A DNA stretch of 30,671 nt, taken from positions 1 through 30,671 of the IMG/VR virus record IMGVR_UViG_3300007539_000119; one strand, 5' to 3'. Shown in pieces: positions 10,457-19,560 of this stretch. The stretch comes from a virus. The translations under genes were made by a program, and so were the position numbers. The stretch's first letter is position 1, and every line of letters begins with the position of its first letter. A model generated the notes under the pieces. It did not search any database. It saw only the letters and a program-made list of their open reading frames with translations, and had not been told where the DNA came from.

Positions 10457-12063
10457 TGTTCCCCTGTCTCAAACGACTATTCAGAAAGAAGAAACAATCA
10501 CCAGTTCCAACAGAGAAGGACACAAGCATGGTAACCAGAGTTAAAGGTTCGGTCTTCGACTTTGACGACAACAAGTCATCTTACAACATCTACGATGTCT
10601 GTAACGCAAAAGGCGATGGCGTCACTGACGACAGCGCAGAAATCAACGCGGCAATAACAGCCGTTGCAGCCATCGCTGCCGCTGACGACCGTACCGTCTA
10701 TCTAGACTTCGACTCAGGTGTGTTCGCTTGTAAAGAGATCACCCTGCGTAAGCTGGTGGTACTCCGGTTCAATGGTTCACGCATGCTCTTCAACGGGGTA
10801 GCGGGTGAGTACCTGATCAACACCAGCGTCGACGAGGTTGTGTATGACAGTGGCGTCATCAACCTGCAGGCGGAGTTGGGTGTAGGCAGTGGTCTGGATC
10901 TGCACTCTGTTGCATCCAGCATCTTCGACATCAACGTCATCACCAGTAACTCAACCACCAACACTATCCTCCGTTGTGTGGCTGACAGCACATCAGGTGC
11001 TTCACGCACAGGCACTCGTAACTTTGCTGCTAATCTGTTCACCCGCCTCCACCACACAGGTACGTGCGGCACTGCCGTATACCTTGAAGGTCGTGACTCA
11101 GGTGCACCTAGCTACTCTCAGCGAGCTGTTGTTACGCTGAACACTTTCACCAACTTCATCTTCGACTACGTCTCCGTCATCGGGTACGAGTTAAGCAAGT
11201 GGGTTGACTCCAACGACTTTAACGGCATCCACCGTGTAGACACACGAGCAGACAACGCCCTTGGTGCACGATTCGGTATCAACCACCAGTCAGGTGTACG
11301 TGGTGTGTACAACAACACGTTCCAGTCTCTGGCCGTTGACCAGTTCGGTGATCACGTAGGCCGTAAGGGTCTCGTGTTCTGGACCTCTCGTAACAACCGT
11401 GTGTATAACTTCCACATGGACGTTGGCAATGTGTCCGATCCTATCTACATCGACGACGCCGTCACTTGGGACAGCGACGAGACGACCTCGTTCTTCGTCA
11501 ACCATCAGGGCCGTAACACAAGTTACTCCTCTGGTAAGAGCATGGTTATCGAGCGTGGTATCCAGCACATCGGTGACTTTAAGTACACCACTATCGGTAC
11601 GGGCACTGGTACCACCTCGGGCACTACAGAACTCACCCTGAAGTTTATCACCAAGAAGTTCGACCACGGGTTGGGTTACACAGTGTCAGGTGCCACTCCC
11701 GGTTTCCCTGCTACAGATATAGACAACTACGACCCGACTACGGGCCAGTACACTGTACCGCTAACAGGCATCTACCAGTTCATCGGGAATATCAATGGCA
11801 CCCAATCGAACGCTACGGATTCGTTTTACTTGGACATAGTTGTTAAGGGCAGCGGTGGTGGTGTCGCCTTCAGAGACAAGCAAATACTGTCTGCCGACGC
11901 GCAGGGTCTTGTCAGTAAGTCCATCTCTGCTCTGTATGACCTAGTGGAAGGCCAGACAGTAGAACTGACAGTCCAGCGTCGTGCTGGCTCGGGTACTATC
12001 TCCCTTACGGAAGTCGATGGTTCTCAGTGTACCTTCGCTGGTTTCCGGTTGAGAGGTAGCTAA
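10456..12063 (+). CDS. Tailspike with right-handed beta-helix and C-terminal C1q/TNF-like domain
   Basis: 535 residues. About residues 50-70 carry GDGVTDDSAEINAAI, the N-terminal signature of pectate-lyase-like tailspikes; repeated beta segments to about residue 375 fit a right-handed beta-helix. The last 130 or so residues (FDHGLGYTVSG, YDPTTGQYTVPLTGIYQFIG, EGQTVELTVQRRAGSG) look like a C1q/TNF-like trimerisation or binding domain. Likely a trimeric polysaccharide depolymerase or receptor spike, although catalytic acids cannot be assigned. The annotated ATG overlaps the upstream stop (TAATG) but lacks a Shine-Dalgarno; the ATG at 10528 has AAGGA 8 bases upstream and may be the real or a second start. 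Confidence 0.85.
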   Translation: MFPCLKRLFRKKKQSPVPTEKDTSMVTRVKGSVFDFDDNKSSYNIYDVCNAKGDGVTDDSAEINAAITAVAAIAAADDRTVYLDFDSGVFACKEITLRKLVVLRFNGSRMLFNGVAGEYLINTSVDEVVYDSGVINLQAELGVGSGLDLHSVASSIFDINVITSNSTTNTILRCVADSTSGASRTGTRNFAANLFTRLHHTGTCGTAVYLEGRDSGAPSYSQRAVVTLNTFTNFIFDYVSVIGYELSKWVDSNDFNGIHRVDTRADNALGARFGINHQSGVRGVYNNTFQSLAVDQFGDHVGRKGLVFWTSRNNRVYNFHMDVGNVSDPIYIDDAVTWDSDETTSFFVNHQGRNTSYSSGKSMVIERGIQHIGDFKYTTIGTGTGTTSGTTELTLKFITKKFDHGLGYTVSGATPGFPATDIDNYDPTTGQYTVPLTGIYQFIGNINGTQSNATDSFYLDIVVKGSGGGVAFRDKQILSADAQGLVSKSISALYDLVEGQTVELTVQRRAGSGTISLTEVDGSQCTFAGFRLRGS

Positions 12064-12467
12064 TGAGCTGGACGCAAGCCATACCGTTGATCGGGGATCT
12101 CCTAGACAGGGTCATCCCCGACGTCAACGAAAGAAAGAAGGCCAAGGAAGAGTTGGCTCAGTTGCAAATGAACGGGGAGTTGGAAGGACTCCTCGGTCAG
12201 CTGAAGATTAACCTAGCTGAGGCTCAGAGCCACAGCGTCTTCGTATCAGGTTGGCGCCCTTTTGTGGGGTGGACTTGCGGTATCGCCTTGGCATATAACT
12301 TCGTAGCATATCCTATTCTCAAGTTTGGGGCAGTGCTTTTCTTCGATGTCGATTTGACCGAGCTTCCTCAGCTTGAAGCGAGCGAACTGATGACGGTTCT
12401 GCTGGGGATGCTTGGACTCGGAGGCATGAGGAGTTACGAGAAACGGAATGGAGTAGCAAGGAAGTGA
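12063..12467 (+). CDS. Holin of the three-TM GTA type
   Basis: 134 residues. The pattern EAQSHSVFVSGWRPFVGWTC then GIALAYNFVAYPILKFG then LLGMLGLGGMRSYEK matches the family called 'holin of 3TMs, for gene-transfer release'. Hydrophobic segments lie at about residues 68-100 and 108-122; the N-terminal third is a charged helix. It would permeabilise the inner membrane at lysis. No endolysin is recognisable next to it, so the muralytic partner must be elsewhere in the genome or unrecognised. It sits between the tailspike and terminase, overlapping both neighbours. Confidence 0.85.
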   Translation: MSWTQAIPLIGDLLDRVIPDVNERKKAKEELAQLQMNGELEGLLGQLKINLAEAQSHSVFVSGWRPFVGWTCGIALAYNFVAYPILKFGAVLFFDVDLTELPQLEASELMTVLLGMLGLGGMRSYEKRNGVARK

Positions 12468-12964
12468 TAGACAAGAAACGATTCAAGGGGGGTCAGGGCG
12501 TCTGGCTGACCCACTCCCTGTTCTTAGAGATGAGTAACTACGACACAGAGTTGGCCGTATACACGCTCAAGGACGACGACCACGAGTTCAAGGGGAAGCT
12601 CTACCCTTCCCTTAAGAAGCTCTACCTCGAAGTAGGTGACCCTACAGAGTATGAGTTTGCTCAGCAGCACCTCGGCGGGTGGGACCACTGGAAGAGAATC
12701 CTGAACCACAACACACTGAGGGAAGACTACATCTCGAAGTGGAGAGAAGAACTCTCAATGCGGTTCAGATCAGAAGCAGTTCGAGGAATGGTTGGGGCAG
12801 CTACTGGAGAGCGCCCCTCCTTCCAAGCAATTAAATGGCTTGCTGACGCAGGATGGGATATGGACGGGGGCAAGGGTTCTCAGAAGAGAAAGAAGGCTGA
12901 GAAGAAAGCCGCCGTTGTTGCCATCAAATCAGAATACGAGAATGATATCGAAAGGATGAAGTGA
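12464..12964 (+). CDS. terS: Probable terminase small subunit
   Basis: 166 residues beginning at a GTG that overlaps the holin stop (GTGA). Assigned mainly from position directly before the large terminase and its overlap with it. The protein is helical and ends in a very basic segment (GSQKRKKAEKKAAVVAIKSE). The central part contains LGGWDHWKRILNHNTLREDY then MRFRSEAVRGMVGAATGERP. The role would be recognition of packaging DNA and regulation of the large subunit. Longer than T7 gp18 (89 aa). I do not see a clear helix-turn-helix. Confidence 0.7.
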   Translation: MIDKKRFKGGQGVWLTHSLFLEMSNYDTELAVYTLKDDDHEFKGKLYPSLKKLYLEVGDPTEYEFAQQHLGGWDHWKRILNHNTLREDYISKWREELSMRFRSEAVRGMVGAATGERPSFQAIKWLADAGWDMDGGKGSQKRKKAEKKAAVVAIKSEYENDIERMK

Positions 12965-14550
12965 TGTCCGACTGGCTTGACCAAAGCTACGAGAAGATCA
13001 AGAACATGCCGCCGGAGGCTAAGGCTATCCGAAAGCAAGCCAAGGAAGACCTGTACTACTTCGCTAGACTGGTCAACCCAAACTACGTTTACGGAGACAT
13101 ACACAAGCAGACGTTCAGGTGGCTGGGTGAGTACCGCCTGTACAAGGACTCGAACGACGACGACGCTAACAACAAACTCCTCATGTTCCCACGGGCGCAC
13201 CTGAAGAGTCACATGGTAGCTGTCACCGTTGCATGGTTGATCACCCGTCACCCTGAGATCACAGTCCTGTACCTGTCAGCTACAAGTGGACTGGCCGAGA
13301 TGCAGCTCTACGCTATCAAGGCCATCCTCACCAGCGACGTGTACATGAGATACTTCCCAGAGTATGTCAACCCAGAAGATGGTAAGAGGGCTAAGTGGAC
13401 GGAGAGCAAGATTATCATCGACCACCCAGCCCGAGCGGAAGAGGGCGTCCGAGATTCCACAGTCATCACAGCTGGCCTGACTACCAACACGACAGGCTGG
13501 CATGCTGACGTCATTGTCTCGGACGACATCGTTGTACCGGAGAACGCATACACGGAAGAGCAGCGGTATTCGGTGAAAAAGAAGGTGAGTCAGTTCACCT
13601 CTATCAGGAACCCCGGAGGGTTTACGTTAGCATGTGGTACACGCTACCACCCCTCTGATATCTACGGTACGTGGAAGAAGCAGACCTACTCAGTCTACGA
13701 CGAGGAAGGTATGTTCGTTGAAGAGCGTCCTGTCTGGGAGATCGAAGAGCAGGTTGTCGAGAAGGACGGCGTGTTCCTTTGGCCCAGAACAGTGAGAGGC
13801 GACGGTAAGGCTTTTGGTTTCAACAAGAGCATCCTCGCCCGTATCTACTCTGAGTATGAAGACAAGGAGCAGTTCTACGCTCAGTATTATAACAACCCCA
13901 ACAAGCTGGGTGCTCACCGCATAACAGCGGAGAACTTCCAGTATTACGATCAGAAGATGGTCACAGTTGGGGACGGTGTGTTCCACAAGGGTAACAAGTT
14001 GAACGTCTGTGCAGCAATAGACTTCGCCTTCTCCCTGTCGAACGCAGCAGACTACACCGCCATCGCAGTAGTTGGCATGGACTGGCAGGGGGATGTCTAC
14101 ATCCTAGACATAGCTCGATTCAAGACCAACAAGATAGCGGAGTATTTTCAAGAGGTCATGGCCCTCCACACTAAGTGGGAGTTTAGGAAGCTCATAGCTG
14201 AGGCTACAGTAGCTCAGTCCCTAATCGTGGAGGATCTAAAAGACCACATCCAGAAGAGTGGCAGGAAGGTTTCGGTTGTACCTTACCGCCCGTCAGGTAA
14301 GAAGGAAGAGAGGATCTCAGCCGCCCTCGACTTCCGTTACGAAGACCTTCAGATGTGGCACTTCAAGGGTGGGCTGACGCCTGTATTAGAAGAAGAACTG
14401 GTGTCGGCTCACCCTCCGCACGATGACGTCAAGGACGTAGTGGCTACAGCTGTAGCTCACCTCACTAAACCTGCTGCCCCCCGACAGGGCGCACAGAAGA
14501 ACAGAAAGAAACGCTTTAACGGACGCTTCGGCGGAAGGAGATTTAACTAA
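12964..14550 (+). CDS. terL: Terminase large subunit
   Basis: 528 residues. The N-terminal ATPase has a Walker A-like FPRAHLKSH (about 75-83; atypical P-loop as in several podoviral terminases) and a Walker B ADVIVSDD (181-188). The C-terminal RNase H-like nuclease begins with AAIDFAFS (about residue 350), followed by DYTAIAVVG, and a late acidic HDDVKDVV. The tail is very basic (RKKRFNGRFGGRRF). It cuts and translocates DNA into the prohead. The start is placed at the ATG overlapping the upstream TGA (TGATG) with AAGGA 7 bases before; a GTG one codon earlier is in frame. Confidence 0.95.
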   Translation: MSDWLDQSYEKIKNMPPEAKAIRKQAKEDLYYFARLVNPNYVYGDIHKQTFRWLGEYRLYKDSNDDDANNKLLMFPRAHLKSHMVAVTVAWLITRHPEITVLYLSATSGLAEMQLYAIKAILTSDVYMRYFPEYVNPEDGKRAKWTESKIIIDHPARAEEGVRDSTVITAGLTTNTTGWHADVIVSDDIVVPENAYTEEQRYSVKKKVSQFTSIRNPGGFTLACGTRYHPSDIYGTWKKQTYSVYDEEGMFVEERPVWEIEEQVVEKDGVFLWPRTVRGDGKAFGFNKSILARIYSEYEDKEQFYAQYYNNPNKLGAHRITAENFQYYDQKMVTVGDGVFHKGNKLNVCAAIDFAFSLSNAADYTAIAVVGMDWQGDVYILDIARFKTNKIAEYFQEVMALHTKWEFRKLIAEATVAQSLIVEDLKDHIQKSGRKVSVVPYRPSGKKEERISAALDFRYEDLQMWHFKGGLTPVLEEELVSAHPPHDDVKDVVATAVAHLTKPAAPRQGAQKNRKKRFNGRFGGRRFN

Positions 14551-16316
14551 TGAGCGACACAGTTGTAGAGATCGATAGCCTGTTTGATCAGGACGACATC
14601 GCCCAGTGGGTAGGCCAGCTTTGGGATAAGTGGAATGACGCCCGTCACCCACACCGAGCTGAGGTTCAAGAGATGAGGAACTTCCTCTTCGCTACGGACA
14701 CACGGTCCACCTCTGTCGATGAGAACACGGACTGGAACAACAGCACGACCTACCCTAAGCTCTGTCAGATCAGGGACAACCTCAACAGCAACTACATCGC
14801 TGCTCTGTTCCCCAACTCTGACTGGCTCCAGTGGAAGGCGGCTTCGCGAGAGGATGCTGTCCTCCGCAAGAACAAGGCCATCGAGTCGTACATGAAGGTT
14901 AAGCTCAACCAGCGTGGCAGTGAGTTTAAGACTGCCATCAAGCGAGCCATCCTCGACTACATCGATGAGGGCAACGTGTTCATGACGGCTAAGTTCGTAG
15001 AGCAGGTTCGAATGAATGCATTGGGCGACGAGGTAGTTAAGTACCGAGGCCCAGTCGCTGTACGCATCGCCCCGTCCGACATCGTGTTTAATCTCCGGGC
15101 TAACTCCTTTGCCTCGGCTGACAAGGTAGTACGATCTGTTTGTACTTTAGGTGAGCTGATCCTGCGGGGAGAAGACGAGCCTGAGATGAGGGAAGCCATC
15201 CAGAAAGCTCTGGCCTACCGGGACGAGATCCTTAAGCAGACCGCCTCGTTTGACAGGTCTGACTGGGACAAGCATAAGGCGTTTGCCATTGACGGCTTTG
15301 GTGACCTGAAGGAATACTTCATGTCCAACACGGTAGAGATCCTAGAGTTCTACGGGAACTACTACGACTCAGATACTAACCAGCTGTACACCAATCAGCG
15401 CATCGTGGTCATGGACCGTATGCACGTACTGTCGAAGGGTAACCTGCCCGGCTGGATGGGATCTGTACCGATCTACCACGTAAGCTGGAGACAGCGAGAC
15501 TACAACCTGTGGGGTATGAGTCCTCTGGCTAACCTCGTAGGCATGCAGTACCGTATTGATCACCTTGCCAACCTCCGAGCTGATGCTATGGACTTGGCCG
15601 TTGATCCTCCTCTGGGCGTCCGAGGCGACGTCGAGGAGTTCATCTTTGCTCCCGGAGAGCGTGTTGAGATGGGTGAAAGCGGAGACGTCATTGAGCTGGG
15701 CAAGAACCTGAACGGTGTCATCGTTGCTGATCAGGAGATCGCTCAGCTGGAAGCCCGAATGGAAATGATGGCAGGCGCTCCTCGTGAGGCTATGGGTATC
15801 CGATCTCCCGGTGAGAAGACTGCCTTCGAGGTGAGCAAGCTGGACAATGCTGCCACCCGAGTGTTCAAGGAAAAGATCACACAGTTTGAAGAGGAAGTGC
15901 TGGAGCCGTTGCTCGACTACATGCTCGAGCTGTCCGTCCGATATATGTCGGGTAACGAGACAGAGAACTTGGTAGTCAACGAGAACAACCGCACTGAGTT
16001 CCGCTCTATCACTAGGGACGACCTGATGGCGTCCGGTCAGTACAAGGCGGTAGGCTCTAAGCACTTTGGCGATCAGGCTCTGTTGGTACAGAACATCAAC
16101 AACCTAGCCAACTCCCGCATCTTCGATATCGTAGCCCCTCACATCTCTGGGGTTCAGATGTCCAAGATGATGGAGACCGCACTGAACATCGAAGACTTCG
16201 GTGTCTTCAAGGAGAACGCTGCCATTGAGGAACAGATGGAGACGCAATCAGTTGCCAATGCAGCCCAAGAAACCCTAGCAGCGCGTGACGCTACGGAGGG
16301 TGACCTTGAAGTCTAA
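14550..16316 (+). CDS. Portal (head-to-tail connector) protein
   Basis: 588 residues, T7 gp8-like in size (536 aa) and position after the large terminase. Recognisable features are a Trp-rich N-terminus (DIAQWVGQLWDKWNDARHPH), the segment GSVPIYHVSWRQRDYNLWGM followed by PLANLVGMQYRIDHLANLRA, and the AMGIRSPGEKTAFEVSKLDN motif typical of podoviral head-tail connectors. Forms the dodecameric ring at the unique vertex. The start overlaps the terminase stop (TAATG) with GGAG upstream. Confidence 0.92.
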   Translation: MSDTVVEIDSLFDQDDIAQWVGQLWDKWNDARHPHRAEVQEMRNFLFATDTRSTSVDENTDWNNSTTYPKLCQIRDNLNSNYIAALFPNSDWLQWKAASREDAVLRKNKAIESYMKVKLNQRGSEFKTAIKRAILDYIDEGNVFMTAKFVEQVRMNALGDEVVKYRGPVAVRIAPSDIVFNLRANSFASADKVVRSVCTLGELILRGEDEPEMREAIQKALAYRDEILKQTASFDRSDWDKHKAFAIDGFGDLKEYFMSNTVEILEFYGNYYDSDTNQLYTNQRIVVMDRMHVLSKGNLPGWMGSVPIYHVSWRQRDYNLWGMSPLANLVGMQYRIDHLANLRADAMDLAVDPPLGVRGDVEEFIFAPGERVEMGESGDVIELGKNLNGVIVADQEIAQLEARMEMMAGAPREAMGIRSPGEKTAFEVSKLDNAATRVFKEKITQFEEEVLEPLLDYMLELSVRYMSGNETENLVVNENNRTEFRSITRDDLMASGQYKAVGSKHFGDQALLVQNINNLANSRIFDIVAPHISGVQMSKMMETALNIEDFGVFKENAAIEEQMETQSVANAAQETLAARDATEGDLEV

Positions 16317-16545
16317 ACTCTCGAATGGGCTTAGTGCTCAGGACAAGAAGGAGATGGAAGCCAGCTTTCACGCTGGTGACATCTTCCGCCGAAAGCTAAA
16401 GGAGGTGATCCTAGAAAAAGCCGAGGCTAATCATAAGGTTAGCCTCAATACTGATGGGTATGGAGAGCCTTGTTGGCCGTACAAGCAGGCCGATTCTGTA
16501 GGGTACCAGAGAGCCTTGTATGAAATTATCTCATACTTGGAGTAA
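16306..16545 (+). CDS. Small hypothetical protein between portal and scaffold (79 aa)
   Basis: Reading from the TTG at 16306 gives MKSKLSNGLSAQDKKEMEAS. I chose this TTG because GGAGG ends 6 bases upstream; GTG codons at 16285 and 16300 are in frame but badly placed relative to the ribosome site. It overlaps the portal end by 11 bases. Charged helical N-terminal half, then GYGEPCWPYKQADSVGYQRA. Not recognised; small genes here in podoviruses often have structural or regulatory roles. Confidence 0.65.
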   Translation: MKSKLSNGLSAQDKKEMEASFHAGDIFRRKLKEVILEKAEANHKVSLNTDGYGEPCWPYKQADSVGYQRALYEIISYLE

Positions 16546-16596
16546 CATTTAAGTCGCTCAGACAGTATAAATATATAAGCAAGATTCACTTTTAAT

Positions 16597-16613
16597 AACC
16601 TAGACCAAAGGTT
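16597..16613 (+). promoter_or_regulatory. Possible ribosome-site-masking hairpin before the scaffold gene
   Basis: AACCT (16597-16601) and AGGTT (16609-16613) can pair around a 7-base loop and would cover the AAAGG that is the only Shine-Dalgarno candidate for the scaffold. An AT-rich TATAAATATATAAG at 16566-16579 upstream could contain a promoter -10, without a good -35. Confidence 0.3.
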
Positions 16614-16624
16614 TGAATTACAAT

Positions 16625-17389
16625 ATGACGCAAGAAACTGACCAAAGTATCTTCGGACAAGGTGGCGAACAGCCGCCAGCAGAAAGCCCGGAAACCGTAG
16701 CTAATCCTTTTGCCGACAAGCTCAAGACGATTACACGAGAAGATGGCACACCAAAGTATGATTCAGTTGAGGCAGCACTTGATGCTATCCCCCATGCTAA
16801 TCAGCACATCAGCACTCTCGAAAAAGAGCTGGCTGCCCTCCGAGAGGAGAAGGAAGCCCAAGCCGCTGAACTCCAGAGAGCCAAAGGTGCGTTAGAAGCT
16901 GTTGACCGTTTGGTGCCCCAAGGACAGCCCACTCCCGTTAATGCAGAACCACCCGCAGCTGCACCCGTACAGGAAGAAGCAGTCGACGTAACTGAGATCG
17001 CCCGACAGGCTGCACTCGAAGCAGTCAATCAGGACAGAACAGTTGCGGTTGAAAAGGCAAACCTAGAATCAGTGGTAAACCAGATCAGCCAGCAGTTCGG
17101 TGAAAGCGCCGAGCAGCGGTTCTACGGTAAAGCTGAAGAACTGGGTATGTCGAAGGAAGAAATCAATGCGCTGGCACGAACCAAACCCAAGGCTGTGTTA
17201 GCTCTGTTTCCAGAAGTGAAACAAGGCACAGTCAACGTCGGTTCCTCTACGTTGTCAGTCCCTGCTACGAAGTCACCTGAGCGTAACGCTGACGGTAGTC
17301 TCCCTCCTCCAGAACGATCTGTATTGGTCGGAGCTAATAGCAAGGACTTGGTCAATGAGTGGAAACGACACAAGCCAGCTAACGACTAA
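16625..17389 (+). CDS. Scaffolding protein
   Basis: 254 residues, acidic and helical, directly before the major capsid gene, as in T7 (gp9, 307 aa). Residues about 55-90 contain HISTLEKELAALREEKEAQA, a strong coiled coil, followed by a Pro/Ala linker. The C-terminal part is basic (LVNEWKRHKPAND), as expected for capsid binding by scaffold tails. It guides prohead assembly and is then lost. The start is at the ATG at 16625; the TTG four codons upstream lies too close to the Shine-Dalgarno. Confidence 0.85.
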   Translation: MTQETDQSIFGQGGEQPPAESPETVANPFADKLKTITREDGTPKYDSVEAALDAIPHANQHISTLEKELAALREEKEAQAAELQRAKGALEAVDRLVPQGQPTPVNAEPPAAAPVQEEAVDVTEIARQAALEAVNQDRTVAVEKANLESVVNQISQQFGESAEQRFYGKAEELGMSKEEINALARTKPKAVLALFPEVKQGTVNVGSSTLSVPATKSPERNADGSLPPPERSVLVGANSKDLVNEWKRHKPAND

Positions 17390-17410
17390 ACTTTTTAAAG
17401 GAATTGTGAA

Positions 17411-18352
17411 ATGAGTCAAAACACTCAAAACAGCTCTGCCTTCATCGAAGCGCAGCAGTACAGCTCTTTTATCCTGTCTAACCTGCACGACGGTCTTCTG
17501 CCGGGTCAGTTCTACCGAGACGTTTCCGACTTCGGTTCTGGTACTACCCTGAATGTTAAGTCCATCGGTAGTGCTACGATTCAGGATGTTGCTGAAGAAA
17601 CCCCTCTCGTGTACAACCCGATTGACACTGGTACAGTTACCATGTCTATCACTGAGTACGAAGGTGATGCATGGTCAGTATCTGACGACCTGCGTGAAGA
17701 CGGTAGCCAGATCGAACAGCTGATGGCTGCTCGTGCTGCTGAAGCCACTCGTCTCCTCCAAGAGTCTTTCGAAAGTAAGTTCCTCGCAGCTTGTAACAGC
17801 GTTCAGACTGACGCAAACCCGAACAACGTAAACGGTTTTGCTCACCGAATCGCTTCTGGCGAAACGAACGACATCATCACTCTGGACCATCTGGTTGAGA
17901 TGAAGCTGGCTTTCGACAAGGCTATGGTTCCTTCTGGCGGTCGTGTCCTGATCGTTGACCCTGTTGTTGCAGCTACGCTGGACAAGCAAGTCAACATTGG
18001 CCGTGACGTTACTGACTTCGGCAAGATGATTCTCGAAGGCGGTTGGGCACGCGATCACGACTTCATCATGAACATCTACGGATGGAACATCATCACCTCT
18101 AACCGACTGCCGACTGGTACGTTTGGTGACGGTACTAACTCTGTAACTGGTGTTGTGAACGTAGCTCTGTCTGTTATCGATGACAACCACAACGCAGTTA
18201 TGGCAGCATGGCGTCGTATGCCTTCTACTGAAGGTCGTCGTAACATGCCTAAGCAACGTGACGAGTTCCAAGTAACGGCTCGATACGGCTTCGGTAGCCA
18301 GCGTGCAGACACTGTCGGTACGATCATCACCTCAGCCACTGCTACGGCTTAA
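17411..18352 (+). CDS. Major capsid protein
   Basis: 313 residues, HK97-fold size (T7 gp10A is 345). Starts MSQNTQNSSAFIEAQQYSSF; includes YEGDAWSVSDDLREDGSQIE and VPSGGRVLIVDPVVAATLDK, segments typical of podoviral capsid proteins. A strong AAAGGA Shine-Dalgarno precedes the ATG in a 21-base spacer. Codons are visibly more uniform (for example CTG, GGT, CGT) than in neighbours, as expected for the most highly expressed gene. Forms the icosahedral shell. Confidence 0.9.
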   Translation: MSQNTQNSSAFIEAQQYSSFILSNLHDGLLPGQFYRDVSDFGSGTTLNVKSIGSATIQDVAEETPLVYNPIDTGTVTMSITEYEGDAWSVSDDLREDGSQIEQLMAARAAEATRLLQESFESKFLAACNSVQTDANPNNVNGFAHRIASGETNDIITLDHLVEMKLAFDKAMVPSGGRVLIVDPVVAATLDKQVNIGRDVTDFGKMILEGGWARDHDFIMNIYGWNIITSNRLPTGTFGDGTNSVTGVVNVALSVIDDNHNAVMAAWRRMPSTEGRRNMPKQRDEFQVTARYGFGSQRADTVGTIITSATATA

Positions 18353-18366
18353 TAGGAGACTGACTA

Positions 18367-18840
18367 ATGACTATGTCTAAAGAAACTGATGCAATCCGTG
18401 GTACTTCAAGTGTCTATGGAGCTGTTGAACCGGGTCGCGCTTTTGGTGTTGTTAGCACTGAAGGCGTTAAGGTTGAGTACCGACTCGACCTGACTGGTCA
18501 ACTGCTGTCTGACCTCGTCATCCTTGACGCTGTCATCCCAGCTGACACGGCTGTACTGAAAGCAGTTATCGTTGTTGAAGAAGCCTTCAACCTCGCTGCC
18601 TCCTCTGTTGTTGAGGTTGGCACTGACGGTTCAGAAGCTACCAACGGCGTATCTATCCTCGAAGCAAACCTCGAGTCAACTGGCCGCACCGACATTACGT
18701 CGCAGCTGGCTGGCACGTTCGATGCTGAGGCGGTACTTGCTGCTGACACGACTATCGGTATTGCCTTCTCTGCAGGCAGCGTTTCTGACGCTTCTGTCGG
18801 TAAGGCTCGACTCCTGCTGGAGTGCGAAAAGGTACGATAA
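18367..18840 (+). CDS. Probable head decoration or capsid-associated protein (157 aa)
   Basis: Directly after the major capsid gene with its own GGAG 8 bases upstream, and ahead of a strong terminator, so it is probably made in high amount like the capsid. The sequence is beta-rich and low in aromatic and basic residues (LSDLVILDAVIPADTAVLKA, TIGIAFSAGSVSDASVGKAR, LLLECEKVR), fitting a decoration or fibre protein. No direct homology recognised. A second in-frame ATG at codon 3 is an alternative start. Confidence 0.7.
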   Translation: MTMSKETDAIRGTSSVYGAVEPGRAFGVVSTEGVKVEYRLDLTGQLLSDLVILDAVIPADTAVLKAVIVVEEAFNLAASSVVEVGTDGSEATNGVSILEANLESTGRTDITSQLAGTFDAEAVLAADTTIGIAFSAGSVSDASVGKARLLLECEKVR

Positions 18841-18860
18841 GTTCGTATAGCAACCTACGA

Positions 18861-18895
18861 GGCGGGACGGGAGTAATCCTCTCCCGCCTTTTTTT
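18861..18895 (+). terminator. Intrinsic terminator after the capsid genes
   Basis: GGCGGGA pairs with TCCCGCC around a 14-base loop, followed by seven T (18889-18895). It has the same position as the terminator after gene 10 in T7, separating abundant capsid transcripts from the later tail genes, with partial read-through expected since no clear promoter follows. Confidence 0.92.
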
Positions 18896-18912
18896 ATTTC
18901 TAAGAGGAACGT

Positions 18913-19557
18913 ATGACTAACCACAAAGACTTACCCGCAGCGGAACTGCACGAGGCAAAGCAGATTAAGACTGCTACTGCTGCTCAGGCCGGACAGGTCA
19001 TCACGCCTTCTAGTGTTGACAACGAAGGCGAGCTTCGAAACCTCGCTCTCGACGAAATTACTATGGACAGCAAGAGGTTCGCAGCTACAGGCTGGGCGAA
19101 CTATCAAGATAGCACCTACACTCTGGGGTCGCCTCTTGCGGTCACATCATCTACTCGAACCAAGCTGACCATAGACGGAGCTGGTAGCGAGAGTACCTCC
19201 ACCTACCGAGCTGACGGTGATGCGGAGTATTGGAACACATCCACCAACAAGATTACAGCCGAGGTTATAGGGGACGCCTTCATGGTGAGACTGGCTTTCG
19301 TCGCTGCTACAGCCGTTGCTCTTCCTGTCTTCTTGGACATAGAGTTTGACGTTGGTGGCGGTCTAGGGGCTGTCCTGACAGATACGAGATCCCTTACTAG
19401 AACATCAAGTTCACCCAACCCTATGGTATTCTCTTGGCCCACCTTCGCTCGATCTGAGCTTGTGACCAACGGCGGTGAGCTGTACGTTACACCTTCAGCT
19501 AACGTAAATCTCTACAACTTTGAGTTGTTCATCACCAAGATACACCAGCAGGGGTAA
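18913..19557 (+). CDS. Beta-rich virion protein (214 aa)
   Basis: Starts MTNHKDLPAAELHEAKQIKT with GAGGA 5 bases upstream, directly after the terminator. The N-terminal LPAAELHEAK and the following AGQVITPSS resemble head-proximal or tail-shaft proteins of some phages; the rest looks like a jelly-roll (FMVRLAFVAATAVALPVFLD then IEFDVGG). Its position between capsid and tail tubular A suggests a head fibre or collar protein. Function not established. Confidence 0.65.
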   Translation: MTNHKDLPAAELHEAKQIKTATAAQAGQVITPSSVDNEGELRNLALDEITMDSKRFAATGWANYQDSTYTLGSPLAVTSSTRTKLTIDGAGSESTSTYRADGDAEYWNTSTNKITAEVIGDAFMVRLAFVAATAVALPVFLDIEFDVGGGLGAVLTDTRSLTRTSSSPNPMVFSWPTFARSELVTNGGELYVTPSANVNLYNFELFITKIHQQG

Positions 19558-19560
19558 GCC

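Noticed and set aside
17675-18271. 198-codon minus-strand ORF inside the major capsid gene
   Set aside because: Antisense to a highly expressed, clearly identified gene; no start context and no recognisable domain.
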